64,000 nucleotides of DNA from Chionoecetes opilio. Taxonomy: Eukaryota; Arthropoda; Malacostraca; Decapoda; Majidae. Shown here in pieces: positions 55,399 through 64,000 of the stretch; position 1 is the stretch's first letter, and each line of letters starts with the position of its first letter. The position numbers and the translations under genes are program-made. The notes beneath the pieces are model-generated. The model was not told the origin of the DNA, searched no databases, and saw nothing but the letters and a program-made list of their open reading frames with translations. The stretch is from assembly GCA_016584305.1 (NCBI GenBank), contig JACEEZ010000120.1:50001-114000 (forward strand). The letters are read 5' to 3'.

Positions 55399-56073
55399 CC
55401 ACACCCCTTCCTCAACGCACCCCTCGGCCTCCTCTTGTCAGACAACCTAAACGTCCTCCCACTTCCTCCCCCCCTGGAACTCCCACTACCTCTCTCTCCT
55501 CCTCAGCTCCTCACACCCCACTTTCTACGTCTCCTCCTACTAAGAAACCCTGTGCCTCCCAGGTCTCCCCTCCTAACTCTCCAGCTGAGACCATGGATGG
55601 CTATGATCGAAGAGTACGTCGCTCGAGATATGACCCCTCTGCCCTCTTCACAAACCGCCTCATCATCCCCACATTCTGTCTCAATCCTCACAGTCTCAGC
55701 TGAGATACATTCTATTCCCTCCCATCTTCCGCCTACCCCTCTTCCTCCTGACTCCCAACATTCCCCCTCTTCCTCGCCTTCTCCATCTTTCTCCCCACTC
55801 CACCCTTCTTCCTTTCCCTCTGATCACCCTATGTCCTCCTCCCCATCTTCTACTTCCTCTGCCCGCCCTACTGTCACGCCTGTTCTTACCTTACCCCTCC
55901 CTCCTGGCTATACGCTCGACTCCCTTTTGTCTCAACAATTCCCATCCCTGACCCCTCACCCCCCTGACCCTACTAACTGTCCTTCACCTACTACGTGCGA
56001 TCCCCCACCCGATACCCCAGACCCTACTGACCCCTCTACTGCCGCTACCATTCCAACCCTCATCACCCGTTGA
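55399..56073 (+). pseudogene. LINE ORF1 C-terminal Pro/Ser-rich part (copy 2)
   Basis: Matches copy 1 in order: RQPKRPPTSSPPGTP, MIEEYVARDMTPLPSSQT, PPTPLPPDSQHSP, ATIPTLITR then TGA at 56071. The initial part (55341-55620) and the rest are in different frames. ORF2 begins 10 bp later. Confidence 0.7.
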
Positions 56074-56083
56074 CCTCTACACA

Positions 56084-56593
56084 ATGTCTGTTCTCCAATG
56101 GAACATTCGCGGCTTCCGCTCCCACAGACAAGATCTTCGTTTCCCGATTTCCTGCTATGAACCGCAAGTTATATGCCTCCAAGAAACTTTCATTACTCAA
56201 CCCCATGTTGCAATTCCCAATTACCGCTTTATTTCCTCCCACCATTCTATTTCTTCCTCCTCAATCCTTGTCCACCAGAAAACGGCTTATATCTCCCTGA
56301 ATGTCAACACTACTCTCCCATGTACCCTCATAAGGGTATATATCCAACGTTGGATTACTATTGTTTCCATCTATTTCTCTCCTTCTCATCCTATTGACTT
56401 TGATGCCTTACACGCCCTTCTCTCCCGCCTACAACCCCCTTTGCTGATAGTAGGTGACTTCAACTGCCACCACTCCCTTTGGGGTGACTCCACCATAAAC
56501 ACCCGTGGCCGCTCCTTTGAATGCTTCCTAGCCACCACCGACCTCATTATTCTCAACTATAATCGTCCCACTCACTTTGATGTGAGGACTTAG
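56084..56593 (+). pseudogene. LINE ORF2, APE-type endonuclease
   Basis: MSVLQWNIRGFRSHRQDLRF opens the domain (N of W-N catalytic pair), QVICLQETFI has the catalytic Glu, VYIQRWITIVSIYFSP and LLIVGDFNCHHSLWGD carry the Asp-Phe-Asn motif. It nicks the target DNA for target-primed reverse transcription. The frame stops at 56591 just before the SDH step expected at the C-terminus (SDHFPI-like sequence, PYSDHFPIL, is seen near 56670 in another frame). It starts 10 bp after the ORF1 stop. Confidence 0.85.
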
Positions 56594-58260
<1,667 letters not shown>

Positions 58261-59049
58261 ATTCCGCTGCTTCCCTGGCTATCTAATCATGACTTTCGTT
58301 TCTCTCCCACAAAATCTTCCCCCTTCTCTCGCTCTCGTGTACCACTCCACCTCCACTTTCTCTATTATAATATACCTTCTAAGATTGCTCCCTGAAAATT
58401 CCTTGGCCTCACTTCGACTCTCCCTACTGAACGGCACATATCCTATCTCTAAAGGTAAATGCCCTTCGTCGCCTCCGCCTCCTACAAACTTCTCATTATG
58501 TGTCATTGGGGTTGCTGACCGCAAGACCTCTCCCTCTCCAACTGTACTGGTCCTCTCCACTCTTGACTAGGATGTCCATATTATGTCCTCTGCTCTGCCT
58601 TTTCCTCAACCTCCTGACCAGTTCACACCAGGACTCCAGTCTGGCTCTAGGTTGCCTTTCGCTCTTCCACCCGTTGAGAGCCCAATGCTGAGTCGGGCCT
58701 CCCGTCCCTCTCTCGCCGTTCGAGCCTCCATCACTTCGCTGCTATGCTCCTTCATCATATTTTCCTATTTCTAAGATTGCAGTCGCCCAATCTTCTATCA
58801 CAGTGTCACCTCCTCCCCTCGTTTGCCACAGCCCTTCCACTGTCGCATGCGCCACCCTTCTCTTCACTCACTCCTTTCCTAACTCCTTATCTTCTCGCCT
58901 TCTACGTTCATTCCTTCCCTCCACTGGCTATACCTTCCCCCCATCTCTGTTCTTCTTCCCCATTACCTCTCCAAGTCTACCATTTCCTCTATTGTCCTCC
59001 TTCCCTTCTTGAACCCTTTCCAGTCATTCCTCTAGCACCACTTCTACAC

Positions 59050-59851
59050 GACGTTCTAACATCCACTCTGGTCTGGTTTGCTGTTCTCTTCCACTCTCTT
59101 CACTATCAATACCAACTACCTCATAATCCACTGTTCTTACAACGGAATTGTACGCCATCCTCTTCGCCTGAAACGCAATTTTACATCCTGTTCCTCACTA
59201 TCTCATGATTCCCGCATCCTTTCTCTTATACAATCTCTTCGCTCACTTCACCCTCTTGTTCGGGAGATCCAAGACTGGTTATTCCAACTATCCATACGCC
59301 ACAAAACAATTTGCTTCTGCTGGGTACCGAGTCACGTGGGTATCTCGGGCAACGAACGCGTTGATTCTTTGGCGCGCTCGGCCACTATGTCCCAATGCCC
59401 CCGTTACTCAAACTTGTCAGCCTCCGACTACTACCCTTCCTTTAAATCTTTCCTATTCGACCGCTGGCAATCCTCCTGGGCCACTTTCTCTGCCAATAAA
59501 CTTCGCCTGGTCAAACCCTCTATCTCTCCATGGTCAAATCCTTACCACTCTAATAGACGTTGGGAGACTGCTCTCGCACGCTTACGCATAGGCCATACCA
59601 ACCTCACACACTCCCATTTCATGTCACGCTCCTCCCCAACCCTCTGCACACCCTGTCATGTTCCTCTCACTGTCCAACATGTCCTAATATCCTGCCCCCA
59701 TCTTACTCCTGCCCGTTCCAGTTCCTTCCCTCATTTGTCCTCCCTTTCCCGACCTCCCTGTCTTGCGGACATTCTTCCGGAATCCCCCTCCTTCTCCCTG
59801 GAAAATTTAACCTTATTCCTCCAACAAATCCACATCCTACATCTGATCTAA
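59050..59851 (+). pseudogene. LINE ORF2, RNase H and C-terminal zinc region
   Basis: The frame 59078-59851 includes SHDSRILSLIQSLRSLHP and FCWVPSHVGISGNERVDSLA (59315-59370), the last catalytic motif region of RNase H in I/Jockey-type LINEs. Then RRWETALARLRIGHTNLTHS and CTPCHVPLTVQHVLISCPH, a C-terminal zinc knuckle. The N-terminal RNase H strand (with the first Asp) lies in broken frames around 58850-59110. RNase H removes RNA from the hybrid (family knowledge). Confidence 0.75.
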
Positions 59852-60003
59852 CCATCCTGCTGTAACATTCCGTTCTTTCCCCTTCCCTCATCGTTTCACT
59901 ATTATTCTTTAACCCCTCCCCTTTATATGCTTTGCCATAGTGCCATATAACCTCTGATATCTGGCACCTTCACCTTTTTTTAAGGCATTAAATCAATGAA
60001 TCA

Positions 60004-60762
60004 ATTGACCTTTCCAGAAAAATGTCTACGCCTTTGGTGTGCTACGGTTTTGATTGTATCTTGTAGATATCCATCGAATACAACGATTGGATAGATGTAC
60101 TTCTTTATCATGCGTCTGTAAGCGGTATGCCTATGCCTATGCTATAGGTATGCTGTATGCCTATGTTATAGGCCCTATCAATCTACCACAGTAGCGATAG
60201 TTAACTCCTACCCAGTATTTTTCTACCTAAAATGCTATGCTAAATAGGCTTTTTAAAGTTTTAATATTGGCAGTTATTGAAGCTTAACTTTCCAAACTTT
60301 TATCCACTAATATTTGCTGTAAAATATTGGACTTACCACGTACGCAACAGGCATATACATCAGTGACTGCCAATGTTGAGTTGAACGTTGAAACGCTCCA
60401 AAACACTGTACATGAACAGTACACAGGCCCAAGCATGTGCTGCATACACACCATGATATTCCAAGTAGCATACACATCTCATTATTAAATAACAGCAACC
60501 TGACACTATGTACAGATCTACTAGGAGAGAGAGAATATATATCATGCTAATAATAGAACCAGGGAGTTTCCTGGAAAACAGGTAGTTATTGTTGTGTGTA
60601 TATAAACATTAATTAGCATCACAGTTGGCAAGGAATATGATGCAATGAGGTTGGGGTCAAATTACTATCTGAGATCATGCAGCTTATGGCAAGTTGATGG
60701 TGAGGTTGGAAGAAGGGTGATCATCGAAGAGGGTGGGGTGGGATTCAGGGGTGTCTAATTTG
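60004..60762. other. Gene-free stretch
   Basis: Between the LINE tail and the hAT-like MITE. Contains CTATGCCTATGCTATAGGTATGC palindromic words near 60125-60175. Short open frames on the minus strand (60284-60545) overlap in three frames and have no recognisable similarity. Confidence 0.5.
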
Positions 60763-61290
60763 CAGTGGTGGACGTCGTTAATCAAAAAGTTAACATCGTT
60801 AACCGTTAATCCGTTAACCAAAAAATTTACATCGATAACCGTTAATCAGTTAATTCTTTAAAAATGTAACGGAAGTTATCGATAAACCGTGAACGTTAAT
60901 TTTTTTTATAGAAAAAAAAATCAGTTTTTCCTCTAAAACCACCTAAAAACACCTTTGAAAAGTGCCAAAACTATAAAATCAGCCTATATGGGGTTTTTTA
61001 AGGGCTTTATAACTCAAAAACTATAGTTTTTTTTGCTTTAGAGCTAAAAAAGGCAGATTTTATAGTTTTAACTTTTTAAAAAACCTAAAAAAGGCTGATT
61101 TCATAGTTTTTTATGAGAAACTGTTATAAATTTCTGGGTTAGCGGACTTGAGTTAACGGAAGTTAAATGTAACGGTAGTTAATTAGTCCGATAATGATTT
61201 TCAAAGTTAACTTAAAAGTTAAATCGTTAACGAAAATGTTCACATCGTTAATTAACGATTAACGGATTAACGGTTTGGTGCCCACCTTTG
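60763..61290. mobile_element. hAT-like MITE rich in GTTAACG words
   Basis: Ends CAGTGGTGGACG and, on the minus strand, CAAAGGTGGGCACC. The flanking 8 bp are CTAATTTG (60755-60762) and TTAATTTG (61291-61298), seven of eight identical. The interior begins and ends with many CGTTAACCGTTAAT words in inverted orientation. CAG.GGTGGGCA ends and 8 bp duplications fit hAT elements. No ORF. Confidence 0.7.
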
Positions 61291-61439
61291 TTAATTTGTA
61301 TTAAAACAGACCTATAAAATGTTGAGAAAAGAAAATCTAATCAGATTATTAGTGCCATACAGGCATACGTAGTTTACGTACACCATCCATAGTTGCATAC
61401 CTTGAAAATAATTTTGCCACTGAGGGCAGTAACTATAAT

Positions 61440-61830
61440 CTTGTTTTTTAAGAGGCAACGCAAACTATTAATCATGCATAAAATACATTTCCCGTAAAAA
61501 CGGCCATTTGACCTTTTTTGTACAACTTGACCTTTGACCTACATGTTTAGAGGGGTCATGTGAGTTGAAAAATATGTTTTTCAGATTCACTGGATCATGT
61601 TTCTATTCAAGTGTAATGCACTTATTGTGCTAAAATTGAGTAGTTTTAGAGATAATGGGCCATATATATATAAATGACGGCCATTTTGATATTATGCAAA
61701 TTAGGTAACTTCTGGGTTGAAACCTGTGTCCCATTTTGGATATGTCATCAATAACTACTTAATAAACAATAATTAACAATAAAACAAACTTGCAATTTTT
61801 TTTACTCAACTTGAGTATAGCAAATTACTC
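61440..61830 (+). repeat. Stray end of the Academ-like family (copy D)
   Basis: Reverse-complement match to 40896-41340 at the 3' side of copy B over about 350 bp, including AGGTAACTTCTGGGTTGAAA, CCCATTTTGGATATGTCAT and GATAATGGGCC. No nuclease coding sequence accompanies it, so it is a truncated or non-autonomous copy. Confidence 0.7.
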
Positions 61831-62280
61831 TAAATATGGTCGAGTATCTGAACAGAGGACAGGAGACAGAATCTATCTAGACTTAAGTGCGTGCACACGC
61901 AGGCCTGCGTCGCGGTGATTTCTTACGTGACCACGAGACTAGTGTCTTGTCTTAGTGCGGCGCGCGAGTATACGTGTACGTGTATTCCTTCACGGCCTCT
62001 TGGGGCGGCGCGTGTGCTCGGGTAGGTGGCTGAGGGCCGTACAATTAAACCTTCCGCCCGGGCTGGCGATCGCCTGCCGATGCTCCGCCAGGCGAACGCC
62101 AGCCTCAGGAAATCCTTACTTGTAAACACTGGCTTACGCCAACCCTGGCGAACGCCAGGGTTGGCGGACGTGAGTGTTCGCCACCGCTAACTTTCTCATA
62201 TTCTCGCTCGACTCGGCGAAATAGCGCTTGAAATCGCGGGAAATTCAAGTTTGTTTACATCTACAGTCCGACCACCACTG
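61831..62280. other. GC-rich stretch with perfect hairpin
   Basis: 62137-62166 is a perfect inverted repeat with a 14 bp stem and an AA loop (CGCCAACCCTGGCG / CGCCAGGGTTGGCG). Related GGCGAACGCCAG words occur at 62092-62104 and TGGCGATCGCC at 62064. GC content rises sharply against the AT-rich surroundings, as in a promoter or a MITE. No gene assignment. Confidence 0.5.
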
Positions 62281-62288
62281 CTACGAGT

Positions 62289-62534
62289 GACGATGCTGGC
62301 TCTCTTAAGGCAACTCCTATATCCACTGTGGATAAGGGGATGCTCATTGACCTCATCAAGGAGTATATTGAAGGCATAAATGACAAAACTACCAAGTTAT
62401 ATGCCGTGATTGCTCTTGTAGCTACTCTTTTCCAGACAGTACTGTTATTAATAATTAAAGTTCGTTCATCACTGAAACTAACGAGCATAATATGTCATAT
62501 GCTTCCAAAGGCAGTTGTGATATTAACCATTTAA
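62289..62534 (+). CDS. Short ORF with a hydrophobic segment, unknown
   Basis: An open frame through TSDDAGSLKATPISTVDKGM, LIDLIKEYIEGINDKTTKLY and a hydrophobic AVIALVATLFQTVLLLIIKV, stopping at 62534. The likely start is uncertain (ATG at 62339; open further upstream). It follows the GC-rich stretch, which could be a promoter. It could be the first exon or start of a small membrane protein, or the N-terminus of a LINE ORF1. I do not recognise the family. Confidence 0.3.
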   Translation, partial: DDAGSLKATPISTVDKGMLIDLIKEYIEGINDKTTKLYAVIALVATLFQTVLLLIIKVRSSLKLTSIICHMLPKAVVILTI

Positions 62535-62633
62535 GCTTATTTACCACCTAACTCGTGCAAAGATAGGGTATTACTTCGGTAGTGGGCTTCCAAAAGTCCT
62601 AGGATTCTTACCTACATTTACATACGGTACTCC

Positions 62634-62885
62634 GTAGTATAGTGGTTAGCACGCTCGGCTCACAACCGAGAAGTCCCGGGTTAGATCCCCGGGCGGAGCG
62701 AAGATAGATGGGTGGTCTTTCTTAAAACCCGAGCCCCTGTCCACCCAGCAGTGAATGGGTACCGGGTGTTAGCCGGAGGTTTGTGACCCCCCTCCCGGGG
62801 TGGTGGCTTCGGCCAACACTAATTGCTGCAGCGGTAGATCACTACGGCTCTGAGGAATTATCCTCTAAACAAACAAACAAACAAA
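62634..62885 (+). mobile_element. tRNA-Val-derived SINE with LINE-like 3' tail
   Basis: Positions 62630-62700 fold as a tRNA: D-arm TAGTATAGTGGTTAGCA (A box), anticodon stem CTCGG/CCGAG with loop CTCACAA (anticodon CAC, valine), T-arm GGGTTAGATCCCC (B box), acceptor CTCCG/CGGAG. The body continues to GGTTTGTGACCCCCC and GGGTGGTGGCTTCGGCC. The 3' end is GCTGCAGCGGTAGATC and CTACGGCTCTGAGGAATTAT, shared with 8570-8615, then (CAAA)n. RNA polymerase III promoter boxes are inside the tRNA part. The lack of a proper 3' end and the downstream body exclude a working tRNA gene. Confidence 0.9.
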
Positions 62886-63200
62886 CAAACATCATCGTGT
62901 AGAATTATTCATTATGAATATTTTGAACCCCATTTCCCATGGTGCAATTGAATAATAATGGTGTTACATGTACTACCGAAAATCTATCGTTATTTCAGCC
63001 GTAAACTGTTAAGTTAGTTTAAATTAGATTAGGTTAGAGGTGGAGTTTGGTTTAGTAACAGATATTAAGAAAAAAAGAAATTATCAATACTATGGCAGTG
63101 CGAAGCGGAGCAATTAAGGTTTGCGGGGCGGGGCGGGGCGGGGCGGGCACCCCCACACCTGTAAACAAACATTTATTTCCGACAAAAAAGAGTGCCAGAT
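62886..63200. repeat. Dispersed repeat with TTAGG-like run, copy 2
   Basis: Reverse complement of 29400-29712, including ACTACCGAAAATCTATCGTTATTTCAG and AGATTAGGTTAGAGG. Contains (GGGGC)n at 63121-63147, expanded relative to copy 1 (CCCGCCCC). Confidence 0.7.
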
Positions 63201-64000
63201 TCATTCAAAACACATCAAAACTATTCAGGAAAACTAAGTTTCGACCTCGAAATCAGTGAATGCCCACTTCCGAAATTTTACCTAAGATAGTTCTGATATT
63301 TATAATTAAACTTGCTCACTACTTATCTAACGTGCAACAATATATCATATACTTCCAGTAGGGATATTATTAAAGATCAATCACCACTTAACCTAAAATG
63401 CAGCAATCGACCATATACTTCCAGTAGTTGTATTATTGAATATAATTTTTATCACCGCTTAACCTAACATGCAGCAATCGATCATACTTCCAGTATCGAT
63501 ATTAAAGATCATCACTTTTTAATGGGAATTTGGCCTTAATTGATAGGCTAAAATGTAGGGTTAGGTTAGTGAGTCTAAAGGTAGGGAGTTAATATTTTCC
63601 TATCCTATAGGTTACAGGTTGTTTCGTACACAAGTTGTTTCGTAGCCAGGTTTTGTTAGTTGTTTTCGTACACGACTTTTAGTTTTTTTTCACATTTGTG
63701 ATGTCGTTCGTAACTCTAGTTTAACTCTGAGCTGAGTGTACGCAACGACTATGGTTTCATATAGACTATAAACAACTTTTTGGTGTAACTAATCTATGTT
63801 CTACGAAACACTTGTGTACGAACTGACTGCACCCGCTCCTATACACTCTCCTTCCTACTAAAAGCATCTTATATCTCTGAAAGTAGTGATTTGCGACGGA
63901 AACTCATTGAGATAATGTTTCTCAGAATCTATTTAGGTAAACAGAAACCATTCATCATTTAACCTAACATCCCCACTTAACATGCTACACACTATCAGAT
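63201..64000. other. Gene-free end of the window
   Basis: Contains three loose repeats of ATACTTCCAGTAG...TATTA...ATCACCACTTAACCTAA.ATGCAGCAATCGA (63340-63520), about 75 bp apart, and a TTAGGTTAGTGAG word at 63563. No gene supported. Confidence 0.5.

Noticed and set aside
60284..60545. Three overlapping short minus-strand ORFs
   Set aside because: Same bases open in three frames, no similarity recognised, no splice or promoter support.
62634..62705. A functional tRNA-Val(CAC) gene
   Set aside because: The T-loop departs from the GGTTCGA consensus, the sequence runs on without a terminator into a body shared with a second locus, and it ends in (CAAA)n: a SINE.

Overview
The window is animal nuclear DNA, most likely from a decapod crustacean or close relative (inference). 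The evidence is intron-split kinase exons with GT/AG borders, degenerate arthropod-type TTAGG telomere-like runs, very long (GA)n/(CT)n and (CA)n microsatellites, and dense nests of LINEs, Gypsy elements, Helitrons, SINEs and cut-and-paste transposons. There are no operons, CRISPR arrays or other prokaryotic features. Host coding sequence is sparse: one probable first exon of a replication protein A 14 kDa-like gene (19325-19423, +) and the membrane-spanning and kinase part of an eIF2-alpha kinase of the PERK/PEK type (seven exons, 32128-40795, +). The kinase exons are separated by CT-rich introns and small transposons.

Layout. 1-8.5 kb: microsatellites, two direct copies of a roughly 0.75 kb repeat (one carrying a 72 bp MITE with an empty-site partner), and a nested palindrome whose unique arms flank GA/CT tracts. 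8.5-17.8 kb: a CR1-like LINE on the minus strand, split by a 7.2 kb transposon with long terminal inverted repeats. That transposon encodes an N-terminal zinc-binding region, a long central region and an XPG/PIN-like nuclease with a C-terminal cysteine cluster. It resembles the Academ superfamily and is itself split by a Helitron and a solo LTR. 18.5-19.25 kb: LINE 3' end. 19.3-20.3 kb: RPA3-like exon and a CT/GA palindrome. 21.6-26.1 kb: Gypsy element truncated in integrase. 26.6-29.3 kb: RNase H-type LINE, minus strand, with most of ORF2 missing. 30.7-31.2 kb: SINE split by a hAT-type MITE. 32.1-40.8 kb: PERK-like gene.

40.9-51.1 kb is a Russian doll. A second, diverged nuclease gene of the Academ-like kind is split by an 8.7 kb LTR retrotransposon (5 bp target duplication CTCTG). 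That retrotransposon contains a further Academ-like fragment, a Helitron pair and, within one LTR, a 1.76 kb inverted-repeat transposon carrying an unclassified ORF. 51.1-60.0 kb: the longer copy of the RNase H-type LINE, interrupted by a 32 bp minisatellite (which carries a solo LTR) and by a 120-base C run. 60.0-64.0 kb: hAT-like MITE, a stray end of the Academ-like family, a short hydrophobic ORF and a tRNA-Val-derived SINE.

The working host genes are expected to be the PERK-like kinase (endoplasmic reticulum stress sensor) and possibly the RPA3-like gene, but each is incomplete here: the PERK lumenal exons and one kinase exon are not visible, and one exon has a one-base deficit. All mobile elements except the smallest show frameshifts, stops or deletions and look inactive. 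The most interesting object is the Academ-like family: at least two divergent nuclease genes, paired inverted ends, and a datable order of nested insertions.
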